Origin: Flavobacterium sp. ALJ2
GTDB taxonomy: Bacteria; Bacteroidota; Bacteroidia; Flavobacteriales; Flavobacteriaceae
Length of the DNA: 64,000 nt
Reading direction: 5' to 3'
NCBI RefSeq assembly: GCF_015594725.1
Contig: NZ_JADNRC010000012.1
Location: 1-64,000 of the forward strand
The position numbers were made by a program, and so were the translations under genes. Below the pieces are notes generated by a model, which was not told where the DNA came from, ran no database searches, and saw nothing but the letters and a program-made list of their open reading frames with translations. Positions 25,478 to 34,042 of the stretch are shown piece by piece (position 1 is the first letter of the stretch; each line of letters begins with the position of its first letter).

Positions 25478-26380
25478 ATGAAAAATGTTCTTTTTATATA
25501 TTACTCTCAATCTGGTCAACTAGAAAGTATAGCCCGAAATATTGCTAAACCATTCTTAGATTCAGATGAGTTTAAAGTAACGTTTCATGAAATACAATTA
25601 GAAAAACCATTCCCATTCCCTTGGGATAAAGATGCTTTTTTTGATGCTTTTCCTGAATCATTTAGGCAAGTTCCAACGGCACTAAAACCAGTACGCGAAG
25701 AAATTTTAAATACAAAATTCGACTTGGTTCTATTGCATTATCAAGTTTGGTATTTATCCCCTTCTATCCCTATTAATTCATTCTTAAAAAGTCCAGAAGC
25801 ACATAAAATATTAAACAATACTCCTGTTGTAACCATTAGCGGATCTCGCAATATGTGGATTATGGCACAGGAAAAAACCAAAGTTTTACTAAAACAAAAC
25901 AATGCTGACTTAGTTGGAAACATAGCTTTAGTAGATCGAGTCGGTAATTTAATTAGTGTCATTACAATTGTAGAATGGATGTTCTCTGGAGTGAAAAAGA
26001 AGTATTTGGGAATTTTTCCTTTACCAGGAGTTTCAGAAAAAGACATCCATGAATCCTCGAAATTTGGAGCCATTATTGCTTCTAATTTAAAAGAAAACAG
26101 CCTAAAAACGCTACAGCCTAAATTAATTGCAAATTCAGCTGTTCGTATTAGTTCCTATTTAGTTACCGTAGACAAAACTGCCAACAAAATTTTTACTAAA
26201 TGGTCTGGATTAATTTCCGAAAATGATAAAAACAGGAAGGTACTCCTTAAGGTATTTTACATTTATTTATTCCTTGCAATTTGGTTAATATCGCCAATAG
26301 TGTATATATTGCACCTTATTACATATCCTATTAAAATAAAAAAAATAAAAAAAGAAACCCTGTACTATCAAGGAGTTTAG
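25478..26380 (+). CDS. darA: DarA, dialkylresorcinol-forming aromatase/condensing protein
   Basis: A 300-residue protein with a flavodoxin-like N-terminus, IYYSQSGQLESIARNI at about 6-21, and a hydrophobic C-terminal segment at about 260-285. I recognise it as DarA, which works with DarB: DarB condenses two acyl units into a cyclohexanedione and DarA aromatises it to a resorcinol. I start at the ATG at 25478; an upstream TTG adds nine residues. It is 10 bp ahead of darB, the arrangement expected for the resorcinol half of flexirubin. Confidence 0.85.
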   Translation: MKNVLFIYYSQSGQLESIARNIAKPFLDSDEFKVTFHEIQLEKPFPFPWDKDAFFDAFPESFRQVPTALKPVREEILNTKFDLVLLHYQVWYLSPSIPINSFLKSPEAHKILNNTPVVTISGSRNMWIMAQEKTKVLLKQNNADLVGNIALVDRVGNLISVITIVEWMFSGVKKKYLGIFPLPGVSEKDIHESSKFGAIIASNLKENSLKTLQPKLIANSAVRISSYLVTVDKTANKIFTKWSGLISENDKNRKVLLKVFYIYLFLAIWLISPIVYILHLITYPIKIKKIKKETLYYQGV

Positions 26381-26390
26381 ATCCCATATT

Positions 26391-27524
26391 ATGTCTGAAG
26401 TATATATTACAAAAGCCGCAAAATATTTGCCAAATGAAGCTGTTACCAACGATGAAATGGAAAGCTATTTGGGCCTTATCAATGATTCTGTTTCCAAAGC
26501 GAGACGAATTATCTTGCGCAACAACAAGATTATAAGCCGTTACTATGCAATAGACAAAGAAGGAAAAAGCACGCATAATAATGCTGAGCTAACCAAAAAT
26601 GCTATTACAAATTTATTTGATGAGAATTTCACTTCGCAAGACATGGAAGTGCTTTCATGCGGAACCTCAACACCAGATGTTTTTTTACCATCTCATGCAG
26701 CTATGGTTCATGGATTGTTAAAAAATAAATCGGTTGAATTAAATTCTTCATCAGGAGTTTGCTGTGCAGGAATGAATTCCTTAAAATATGGATTCCTTTC
26801 TGTTAAGTCCGGAAATTCAAATAATGCAGTTTGCACCGGATCTGAAAAAGTTTCTTCATGGTTCTTGTCACACAAATATGCCCCAGAAGTTTCTAATCTA
26901 AAAACCTTGGAAGAATTACCTATAATCGCTTTCAAAAAAGATTTTTTAAGATGGATGTTATCTGATGGCTCAGGTGCTTTTTTATTAGAAAACAAACCCA
27001 GAGGTCCAATTTCATTAAAGATAGAATGGATGGAAGCTTTTTCATACGCATATGAATTAGAAACCTGCATGTATGCCGGAGGAGATAAACTAGAATCTGG
27101 CGAAATTAAAGCCTGGAGTGATTACTCACCGGAAGAATGGTTAAATCAATCTGTGTTTTCTATCAAACAAGATGTAAAATTACTAGATGAATTTATCCTG
27201 TCAAAAGGTGCAGAAAGTATGGGTATCGCAATGAAAAAAAATAACATCACCGCAGATCAGGTTGATTATTTCATTCCACACGTTTCATCACACTTTTTTG
27301 TAGAAGGTTTAAAGAAAAGCCTTGAAGAAAATAATGTTGGAATGGCCGATGAAAAATGGTTTATGAATCTTGCTCGTGTTGGAAACGTAGGTTCTGCCTC
27401 TATTTATCTTGCAGTTGAAGAATTGATGAATTCAGAGAAATTAAAAGTAGGCGATCGCATTCTTTTATCAGTTCCGGAAAGTGGAAGATTCTCATTTGCG
27501 TATGCTTATTTAACCGTTTGCTAA
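26391..27524 (+). CDS. darB: DarB, KAS III-like ketosynthase for dialkylresorcinol
   Basis: A 377-residue FabH-type enzyme. The active cysteine is most likely Cys125 in GVCCAGMNS, with His297 in FIPHVSSHF and Asn332 in MNLARVGNVGSA completing the triad. DarB joins a beta-ketoacyl thioester with an unsaturated acyl thioester and closes the ring. The stop codon overlaps the start of the following hot-dog gene (TAATG), so translation is coupled. Confidence 0.9.
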   Translation: MSEVYITKAAKYLPNEAVTNDEMESYLGLINDSVSKARRIILRNNKIISRYYAIDKEGKSTHNNAELTKNAITNLFDENFTSQDMEVLSCGTSTPDVFLPSHAAMVHGLLKNKSVELNSSSGVCCAGMNSLKYGFLSVKSGNSNNAVCTGSEKVSSWFLSHKYAPEVSNLKTLEELPIIAFKKDFLRWMLSDGSGAFLLENKPRGPISLKIEWMEAFSYAYELETCMYAGGDKLESGEIKAWSDYSPEEWLNQSVFSIKQDVKLLDEFILSKGAESMGIAMKKNNITADQVDYFIPHVSSHFFVEGLKKSLEENNVGMADEKWFMNLARVGNVGSASIYLAVEELMNSEKLKVGDRILLSVPESGRFSFAYAYLTVC

Positions 27525-27955
27525 TGAAAACAACTTTACTTTTAGAAAAAGAAGCCGTCGAAAATTTATTACCACAAAAGTTTCCTTTTGTAATGGTCGA
27601 TAAAATGTTTTCGTTTGATGAAACTTCTTTGGTCGCTGGTTTAAAAATTCAAAGTGAAAATATTTTTTCAGAAAATGGGACTTTTCTAGAAGCTGGATTA
27701 ATAGAACATATGGCACAATCCGTGGCCCTACATACGGGGTATGTCTTTTTCTTAAAACAAGAAAAAGCCCCAACAGGATATATTGGTTCTATCAAGCAAA
27801 TTGACATAAAGAAACTGCCAAATGTTAACGACGAAATTCAATCAACGATAACAATTATACAAGAATTTGCTGGGATAACACTCGTAGATATCGTTACAAC
27901 ATTAAATAATGAAGAAATCGCCAACGGTCAGATGAAGACCGTTTTGGCCAAATAA
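27524..27955 (+). CDS. Hot-dog 3-hydroxyacyl-ACP dehydratase-like protein A
   Basis: A 143-residue single hot-dog domain: LPQKFPFVMVDKM at 16-28 and FLEAGLIEHMAQSVAL at 54-69, the ApeP-like pattern. Enzymes of this group remove water from 3-hydroxyacyl-ACP in polyene extension. The histidine of the usual LPHR motif is Gln here, and no GHF motif is seen, so activity may depend on a different residue or on pairing with the neighbour at 27964. It is coupled to darB by a one-base overlap. Confidence 0.75.
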   Translation: MKTTLLLEKEAVENLLPQKFPFVMVDKMFSFDETSLVAGLKIQSENIFSENGTFLEAGLIEHMAQSVALHTGYVFFLKQEKAPTGYIGSIKQIDIKKLPNVNDEIQSTITIIQEFAGITLVDIVTTLNNEEIANGQMKTVLAK

Positions 27956-27963
27956 TAAAGCCA

Positions 27964-28422
27964 ATGGACACTTTAGTAGACATACGAAATTATCTCCCGC
28001 ATCGTGAGCCCATGCTTATGGTGGATTTAATTCTTACGATAGATGCTCAAAGTGTCGAAACAATATTTTTGATAAAAGAAGACAATATTTTTGTTGACAA
28101 GAATACTTTTATCGAAGCCGGATTAATCGAGAATGTAGCACAAACCTGTTCCTCTATTGTAGCGCAAAAATATTTTGCCAATCCGGATGGAGAAGAAAAT
28201 GTAAGTGTTATTGGTTTTATTAGCACGCTGAAAAACCTTAAAATATACGAATTACCCAAAGTGAATAATAGCATAATTACACGAGCAACTTTGGTTTCTA
28301 AATTTGCCGGAGACGATTATACATTATGTACTATGAGTTGCGAAAGTTTTTACGAAAATAAAATGCTTTTAGAATGTGAGATTAATTTGTTCATTCAAAA
28401 AACAAATCCAATCATGCAATAA
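27964..28422 (+). CDS. Hot-dog 3-hydroxyacyl-ACP dehydratase-like protein B
   Basis: A 152-residue hot-dog protein related to the preceding one, with LPHREPMLMVDLI at 11-23 (His13 present) and FIEAGLIENVAQTCSS at 49-64. The two genes are 8 bp apart and look like an old duplication. Either two dehydratases for different chain lengths or a heterodimer with one active subunit would fit. The housekeeping FabZ is not in the window. Confidence 0.78.
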   Translation: MDTLVDIRNYLPHREPMLMVDLILTIDAQSVETIFLIKEDNIFVDKNTFIEAGLIENVAQTCSSIVAQKYFANPDGEENVSVIGFISTLKNLKIYELPKVNNSIITRATLVSKFAGDDYTLCTMSCESFYENKMLLECEINLFIQKTNPIMQ

Positions 28423-28429
28423 TTTAAAC

Positions 28430-28573
28430 ATGGATTTTAAAAAAAATATTATTTCATGTTTTAATACGAATAGTCATTTTTGTTGGAAAATCTTTTCCTT
28501 TTTTGGTATTTCACTTTCAACCCTCATAAATATTGTGAAGGTGATATACACCGATACATTGATGGTGATTTAG
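28430..28573 (+). CDS. Possible small protein of 47 residues
   Basis: An ATG frame of 47 codons begins 7 bp after the second dehydratase and encodes a partly hydrophobic peptide with the stretch FFGISLSTLINIVKVIY. No homologue is recognised, and the composition is that of AT-rich DNA, so it may be spurious. It lies in a 299-bp gap within an otherwise tightly packed operon. Confidence 0.25.
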   Translation: MDFKKNIISCFNTNSHFCWKIFSFFGISLSTLINIVKVIYTDTLMVI

Positions 28574-28610
28574 GATTATTCAAATGTATTGTATCGGTCT
28601 ATTTGCTGAA

Positions 28611-28709
28611 ATGATTTATTTATTATTAAAAAAACTGGCTTTTGCAAATTTGGAGATTTTAACAATTCTTGCTTTTATAATAGCCGCTTTTATGTTCGGA
28701 ATATCATAG
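28611..28709 (+). CDS. Possible 32-residue single-span membrane peptide
   Basis: A 32-codon ATG frame whose product is almost entirely one membrane helix (LEILTILAFIIAAFMFGIS) with a basic KK in the N-terminal part, i.e. positive-inside. It ends 12 bp before the next gene and follows the strand of the operon. Bacteria often encode such miniproteins beside membrane complexes. Evidence is only size, topology and position. Confidence 0.4.
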   Translation: MIYLLLKKLAFANLEILTILAFIIAAFMFGIS

Positions 28710-28721
28710 TTTAAAAACAAT

Positions 28722-29126
28722 ATGGAAAAAGAAAAAGTACCACAAGACCAAGGGAATCTAACCAAAAACAATATGAAGGAGCTAGTATATGCAACCGATG
28801 AAAACGGCAATTATACTACCGCTTTAAGTACAGGTTGGGAACCTAAAACTATTGCGCTTTCTAATTCTATCGACGAAATAAACGAACGAATCGCCGATGC
28901 TAAATTGCAAGTAAAAAATGGAGAAGTAAGCCCTATTTGCTATTTTATGGAATTGAACCGAATGGATTTGCTAATCCTTTCTAATTATGTTGGTATGTGG
29001 AAATGGCGCGTAAAAAGGCATTTTAAACCTGCTATCTTTGCAAAATTAAATGACCGGATTTTACAAAAATATGCTGAAGCCTTTTCGATTTCAGTATCCG
29101 AATTAAAAAAATTTAAAACAGATTAA
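28722..29126 (+). CDS. Conserved-looking protein of unknown function
   Basis: A 134-residue soluble protein with no signal peptide. It holds the run YATDENGNYTTALSTGWEP and a basic centre WKWRVKRHFKP; the C-terminus resembles a small helical domain. No family recognised. Its stop overlaps the start of the BtrH-like gene (TAATG), so the two proteins are made together and may interact. An accessory or substrate-binding role for the BtrH-like transferase is a guess from that coupling. Confidence 0.65.
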   Translation: MEKEKVPQDQGNLTKNNMKELVYATDENGNYTTALSTGWEPKTIALSNSIDEINERIADAKLQVKNGEVSPICYFMELNRMDLLILSNYVGMWKWRVKRHFKPAIFAKLNDRILQKYAEAFSISVSELKKFKTD

Positions 29127-30124
29127 TGCAAACTACTTTTACACATCATCAATCGGCACATTGCGAAAATGGGGTAGCTTCGAACTTGCTAAAAAACAAT
29201 GGTTTAAATTTAAGTGAACCTATGATTTTTGGAATTGGCTCAGGACTCTTTTTCGTGTACCTGCCCTTTATAAAAGTTAATTATGCTCCTGCGATAAGTT
29301 ACAGAACTCTCCCGGGACAAATTTTCAGGAGAGTAGCCAATAGATTGCATTTAAAAATAAAAAGACAAAAGTTTTCATCCGTTTCAAAAGCAAACCAAGC
29401 TTTGGATGAAAATCTAAAAAATAATATCCCAACAGGATTACAAGTCGGTGTATATAATTTAAGTTATTTTCCAGATGAATATCGTTTTCATTTCAATGCA
29501 CATAATTTAGTCGTTTACGGAAAAACCGATACCGATTACCTTATTAGCGATCCGGTAATGGAAACTGTTACTACCCTTACACATGATGAATTAGACAAAG
29601 TCCGTTTTGCCAAAGGTGCTTTTGCTCCAAAAGGGCAAATGTATTATCCCATTCATATTCCTGAGAACGTTGACTTAAAAAGTGCGATTATCAAAGGAAT
29701 AAAAAATACTTGCCGTGATATGCTTGCGCCAATGCCAATTATTGGTGTTAAAGGAATAAAACTAGTTTCGGGGAAAATCCGAAAGTGGCCCATTAAGCAT
29801 GGAACCAAAAAAGCCAATCATTACTTAGCACAGATCGTTCGAATGCAAGAAGAAATAGGAACTGGTGGTGGAGGATTTCGTTTTATATATGCTGCTTTTT
29901 TACAAGAAGCAGCTGTTATTTTAAACAATGAAGATTTAAAAATCCTTTCGAAAGAAATGACACAAATTGGAGATTTATGGCGCGATTTTGCTGTAGAAGC
30001 TTCAAGAATCTACAAAAACAGAAGTGCCAAAAATGATGCTTACAATACTATTGCCGACCAGCTTTTGGACATTGCCAATAGAGAAGAAGTATTTTTTAAA
30101 AAATTAAAAAAAGCAATTAGCTAA
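29126..30124 (+). CDS. BtrH N-terminal domain protein with DUF4872-like C-terminus
   Basis: A 332-residue protein whose start HHQSAHCENGVASNLL (7-22, Cys13) and following GIGSGLFFVYLP match the BtrH N-terminal family. The C-terminal half (about 170-332) fits the DUF4872 partner domain. Butirosin BtrH transfers an acyl group from a carrier protein to an amine of an aminoglycoside; here a carrier-bound polyene is the obvious donor, and the resorcinol hydroxyl a possible acceptor. It sits between the small protein gene and an ABC transporter gene. Confidence 0.8.
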   Translation: MQTTFTHHQSAHCENGVASNLLKNNGLNLSEPMIFGIGSGLFFVYLPFIKVNYAPAISYRTLPGQIFRRVANRLHLKIKRQKFSSVSKANQALDENLKNNIPTGLQVGVYNLSYFPDEYRFHFNAHNLVVYGKTDTDYLISDPVMETVTTLTHDELDKVRFAKGAFAPKGQMYYPIHIPENVDLKSAIIKGIKNTCRDMLAPMPIIGVKGIKLVSGKIRKWPIKHGTKKANHYLAQIVRMQEEIGTGGGGFRFIYAAFLQEAAVILNNEDLKILSKEMTQIGDLWRDFAVEASRIYKNRSAKNDAYNTIADQLLDIANREEVFFKKLKKAIS

Positions 30125-30131
30125 ATATATT

Positions 30132-30884
30132 TTGCAACCCATTATTCAAATAACAGCACTCTCTAAAAAGTACAAAAATGCAGAAATGTATTCTTTGAAC
30201 GAGTTAACGCTTACTATAAACGAAGGACAGATTTTTGGTTTATTAGGCCCAAATGGCGCAGGGAAAACAACATTAATTTCCATGCTTTGTGGTTTGGTAA
30301 AGCCTACTTCGGGTTCTTTTACAATTAGCGATATGGCATATGCTACCAATGCTAGCAAAATAAAAAAAATTATTGGTGTAGTTCCTCAGGAATATGCCCT
30401 ATATCCTACCCTAACAGCTAGAGAAAATTTACATTATTTTGGGAGTATGTACGGTTTAAAAGGACAAGATTTAAAAGACAAAGTAATCGAAACTTTGGAT
30501 CTTTTGGGTTTACTGAAATTTGCCGATAAACGCATCGAAACCTTTTCGGGTGGAATGAAAAGAAGGATTAATTTAATTGCAGGTATATTACACAATCCTA
30601 AAATTATTTTTCTGGATGAACCAACAGTAGGTGTAGATGTCCAATCGAAAAATGCGATTATTGATTACCTAAAACACCTCAACCAAAACGGAACTACTAT
30701 AATCTATACTTCTCACCATTTATCCGAAGCAGAAGATTTTTGTAGTGATATTGCGATTCTTGACCAAGGAAAAATTTATGCCCAAGGCACCCCGTCTGGA
30801 TTAATTTCGAGTACAAAAAATGCCCAAAATCTTGAGGACGTTTTTATTTCATTAACTGGTAAAGAACTGAGAGATGATATATAA
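30132..30884 (+). CDS. ABC transporter ATP-binding protein
   Basis: A 250-residue ATPase with Walker A GPNGAGKT (39-46), Q-loop Gln86, signature FSGGM (138-142), Walker B IIFLDEP (158-164) and H-loop in TSHHLSEAE. The start codon appears to be TTG at 30132, because the first ATG would remove the first beta strand of the domain. It precedes and overlaps its permease by 11 bp. An ABC-2 type exporter here should move a pigment precursor or lipid across the inner membrane. Confidence 0.92.
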   Translation: MQPIIQITALSKKYKNAEMYSLNELTLTINEGQIFGLLGPNGAGKTTLISMLCGLVKPTSGSFTISDMAYATNASKIKKIIGVVPQEYALYPTLTARENLHYFGSMYGLKGQDLKDKVIETLDLLGLLKFADKRIETFSGGMKRRINLIAGILHNPKIIFLDEPTVGVDVQSKNAIIDYLKHLNQNGTTIIYTSHHLSEAEDFCSDIAILDQGKIYAQGTPSGLISSTKNAQNLEDVFISLTGKELRDDI

Positions 30885-32157
30885 ACTATGGATGTCCGTC
30901 GTGAAAGAATTCCTTTTACTGAAAAGGGATTTAGGAGGATTAATCATTTTATTTGTGATGCCTTTGGTACTTGTTATCACCGTAACTTTAATTCAGGATA
31001 GTACTTTTAAAACCGTAAGCGATTCTAAAATAGAAATCCTTCTCGTTAATAACGACAATGGTTCTGTAGCCAAAACGGTTTATGATAATTTACAAAAAAG
31101 CAACTTATTTACAGTAGTTACACAAATCAACAATATTCCTTTAACCGAGACAGTTGCCAAAGAAGCCGTTTATAAAGGAAAGTACCAATTAGCAATTGTT
31201 ATCCCCCAAAACTTAAGCAAGGATTTACAAGCAAAAATAGATCAGAATGTACAAAAAATAGTAAGCAGCATCGGTTTAACTGATACACTTGCTCAGGCAG
31301 AAGCTCCAAGAACAATTAACCAAAAGGAAGTAAAACTATACTTTGACCCTGCGGTACAAATAAGCTTCAAGAATGCAGTCATGAACGCTATTGATAAAAT
31401 GATTTCGCAAATAGAAACACATTCTATATACACCGCATTCCAAGAACAATTAGGAGAAGGAAGTGCCAGTTTTGAACAAAAAAGTTTTATCATATTCAAG
31501 GAAATAGTACCAAGAGTAAACAATAAAGAAGTGTTACCAAATTCGACACAACATAACGTACCTGCCTGGACACTTTTTGCCATGTTCTTTATTGTAATTC
31601 CGCTTTCGATTAATATCGTAAAAGAAAAAACACAAGGAACATTTGTTCGATTATTAACAAATCCGGTTTCAAATCGTGTTGTTATGATGGGGAAAACAAT
31701 TACATATTCTGTAATTTGTATGATTCAGTTTTATATGATGGTTGCCGTTGCTGTATTTTTATTTCCAGAAATTGGTTTACCACCACTTAATATCGAAGGA
31801 CATTTATTCTTAATGAGTATCGTTGCATTATTCTCAGGATTTGCCGCAATTGGTTTCGGAATTTTATTAGGAACTATTGCTAAAACACAAGAACAATCGG
31901 CTCCGTTTGGCGCAACAAGTGTAATTATTCTGGCAGCAATTGGTGGGGTTTGGGTTCCTGTTTTTGCAATGCCAAAAATCATGCAAATCATCGCCAAATC
32001 ATCCCCTATGAACTGGGGATTAAATGCATTTTATGATGTGTTGTTACGTAACGCATCTTTCTTAGAAATTATTCCAGAAATAGGTTTATTATTTCTGTTT
32101 TTTATAATTACCACAACAATTGCCTTAGCATATGATAAGAAGAAAAGAGCAGTATAA
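30874..32157 (+). CDS. ABC-2 type transporter permease
   Basis: A 427-residue permease with one N-terminal hydrophobic segment (about 18-36), a large extracytoplasmic domain of about 190 residues, and five or six C-terminal membrane segments from about 230 on. This is the layout of the ABC-2/CcmB-DrrB-like permeases with an extended first loop, as in YhhJ-like exporters. It overlaps the ATPase gene at its start and the thioesterase gene by 26 bp at its end, so all three are tightly coupled. Confidence 0.9.
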   Translation: MIYKLWMSVVKEFLLLKRDLGGLIILFVMPLVLVITVTLIQDSTFKTVSDSKIEILLVNNDNGSVAKTVYDNLQKSNLFTVVTQINNIPLTETVAKEAVYKGKYQLAIVIPQNLSKDLQAKIDQNVQKIVSSIGLTDTLAQAEAPRTINQKEVKLYFDPAVQISFKNAVMNAIDKMISQIETHSIYTAFQEQLGEGSASFEQKSFIIFKEIVPRVNNKEVLPNSTQHNVPAWTLFAMFFIVIPLSINIVKEKTQGTFVRLLTNPVSNRVVMMGKTITYSVICMIQFYMMVAVAVFLFPEIGLPPLNIEGHLFLMSIVALFSGFAAIGFGILLGTIAKTQEQSAPFGATSVIILAAIGGVWVPVFAMPKIMQIIAKSSPMNWGLNAFYDVLLRNASFLEIIPEIGLLFLFFIITTTIALAYDKKKRAV

Positions 32158-32581
32158 CGAAGCTATTGCATTAACAGTTACCGAAGAAGTTAGAGTACGC
32201 TTTAACGAAACCGATGCACTCGGAATCGTTTGGCACGGCTATTACATAACTTATTTTGAAGATGGTCGTGAAGCTTTCGGGCGCAAACACGGGATTACAT
32301 ACCTAGATGTTGCCGATAGTGGTTATACAACGCCAATCGTAAAATCTATTTGCGAACACAAACTATCTTTACGCTACGGCGATGTTATTCGGGTAGAAAC
32401 TAGTATTGTCGATACACCAGCCGCTAAAATAATTTTCAGATTCAAAATTTTCAATACCAATAATGAGATTGTCTGCACAGGCGAAACCACTCAGGTGTTT
32501 TTAAATAAAGAAGGGAATTTAATGCTTACCAATCCTCCATTTTATGAAGAATGGAAAAGAAAAGTAGGATTATTGAAATAG
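32132..32581 (+). CDS. 4HBT-type acyl thioesterase
   Basis: A 149-residue hot-dog thioesterase. The 4-hydroxybenzoyl-CoA thioesterase signature is FNETDALGIVWHGYY at 24-38, with the catalytic Asp at 28. It would release an acyl chain from CoA or ACP, either to free a polyene or to remove wrong chains. Its start lies inside the permease gene (26-bp overlap). Confidence 0.88.
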   Translation: MIRRKEQYNEAIALTVTEEVRVRFNETDALGIVWHGYYITYFEDGREAFGRKHGITYLDVADSGYTTPIVKSICEHKLSLRYGDVIRVETSIVDTPAAKIIFRFKIFNTNNEIVCTGETTQVFLNKEGNLMLTNPPFYEEWKRKVGLLK

Positions 32582-32599
32582 AAATAAACACGATTCTCA

Positions 32600-32626
32600 C
32601 CTGCAAAGTTTCAAAAACCTTACAGG
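32600..32626. repeat. CCTGCAAAG palindromic element
   Basis: A 27-bp imperfect palindrome, CCTGcAAaGTTT with AAAcCTTaCAGG around CAA, lies in the gap before the next ketosynthase. I recall similar CCTGTAAGG/CCTTGCAGG palindromes scattered in flavobacterial genomes; a lone half, CCTGTAAGG, is also present at 23731. Confidence 0.5.
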
Positions 32627-32641
32627 AATAAAATAATAAAA

Positions 32642-33778
32642 ATGACAAAAGCAGTATACATCACGCAAACCAATTGTATCACACCATTAGGATTTAATGT
32701 TCCATCAAACATTGAAGCGATCCTTAATGGTCAATCGGGTATTCAGTTGCATGAAGATCTGTCTTTAATGCCAAATCCTTTTTATGCTTCGATTATAAAA
32801 AACGAGAAACTAAATACCGCTTTCGCGAAAGTTAGTTCCGAAACCAACTATTCGAGATTAGAGAAAATGATGATTTTGGCTTTAGAGCCAATTATCAAAA
32901 AATCAAAAATAGATTTAGATTCAAAGACCGCTTTAATACTTTCGACAACAAAAGGAAATATCACTGCGCTAAAAAATGATTCACCAGAGAATTTTCAGAA
33001 TGCACATTTGCATACTTTAGCGCAGACAATAGCCGATTATTTTGAATTTAAAACCCAACCAATAGTAGTTTCAAATGCTTGTGTATCTGGAATTTTAGCC
33101 GTTTCGGTTGCCAAAAGACTACTACAAAGCGAACTTTACGACAATGTTTTTATTGTTGCTGGCGATGAAGTTTCAGAGTTTGTTTTATCAGGTTTTAATG
33201 CTTTTCAGGCAATGAGTAACTTACCATGCAAACCATATTCTTTAAACAGAACTGGTGTAAGTCTTGGCGAAGCGGCAGCAGCAGTTTTAGTTTCGGCGGA
33301 AGCCAAAGACGCAAAAATAAAAGTTATTGGAGATAGTTCTATAAACGATGCCAATCATATTTCGGGTCCTTCAAGAACAGGAGAAGGTTTGTACCGAAGC
33401 ATACAAAATGCCTTAAACGAAGCACAAATAAAGCCAGAGAATATCGATTATATCTCGGCTCACGGAACCGCAACTCCTTTTAATGACGAAATGGAAGCCA
33501 TTGCTTTCAACCGATTACAAATGGGGACTGTTCCTGTAAATAGCATGAAAGGTTTTTATGGTCATACCTTAGGCGCATCAGGATTATTAGAAACAGTAAT
33601 TGCGATTGAATCTGTTCTTCAAAACAAGCTTTTTGTTTCCTTAGGTTTTGATGAATTAGGCGTAAGTCAATCAATAAATATAATTGAGAAAAACGAAGAT
33701 AAAAACATCAATACATTCCTTAAAACAGCGTCTGGTTTTGGAGGTTGCAATACGGCTGTGGTTTTTGAAAAGGTATAA
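32642..33778 (+). CDS. Beta-ketoacyl synthase, short form, catalytically intact
   Basis: A 378-residue ketosynthase, slightly short for the FabF family, with Cys147 in VVSNACVSGILA, His274 in ISAHGTATPFND and His308 in FYGHTLGASGLLE. All three catalytic residues are present. It resembles the KAS I-like enzymes of aryl polyene clusters (ApeO type), which act with a chain-length-factor partner. The next gene at 34043 encodes a truncated synthase that would be that partner. Confidence 0.88.
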   Translation: MTKAVYITQTNCITPLGFNVPSNIEAILNGQSGIQLHEDLSLMPNPFYASIIKNEKLNTAFAKVSSETNYSRLEKMMILALEPIIKKSKIDLDSKTALILSTTKGNITALKNDSPENFQNAHLHTLAQTIADYFEFKTQPIVVSNACVSGILAVSVAKRLLQSELYDNVFIVAGDEVSEFVLSGFNAFQAMSNLPCKPYSLNRTGVSLGEAAAAVLVSAEAKDAKIKVIGDSSINDANHISGPSRTGEGLYRSIQNALNEAQIKPENIDYISAHGTATPFNDEMEAIAFNRLQMGTVPVNSMKGFYGHTLGASGLLETVIAIESVLQNKLFVSLGFDELGVSQSINIIEKNEDKNINTFLKTASGFGGCNTAVVFEKV

Positions 33779-34042
33779 ATATGAAAAAATTAAGTAGTAA
33801 AGAACTGAGTTCCTTTTAATTATTTCTCGTTTAAAATGGTACCAACAATTTTAATAATCTTGTTTTTTTTAAACTTGCTGGTCTTACAAAAACATTGTAG
33901 AAAACACAGTATCAACAAGTACTTTTGATAAAAAAGCTTTTCTGTTTTAATTGTGGATATTTTTCGTAGAATTTCATAATCAAAAATTTAAAAGGATACA
34001 AAAATTAAAATTATCACTAACTAATGTTAGTAAATTAAATAA

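Noticed and set aside
26708..27070. 120-codon minus-strand frame inside darB
   Set aside because: Antisense shadow of a well-supported ketosynthase gene.
33781..33819. 12-codon frame resembling a double-glycine leader start (MKKLSSKELSSF)
   Set aside because: It stops before any GG site or core peptide. It might be a remnant, but there is too little to call.
33779..34042. 264-bp gap between two ketosynthase-type genes
   Set aside because: Inspected on both strands; no convincing hairpin, promoter or frame beyond the 12-codon one.
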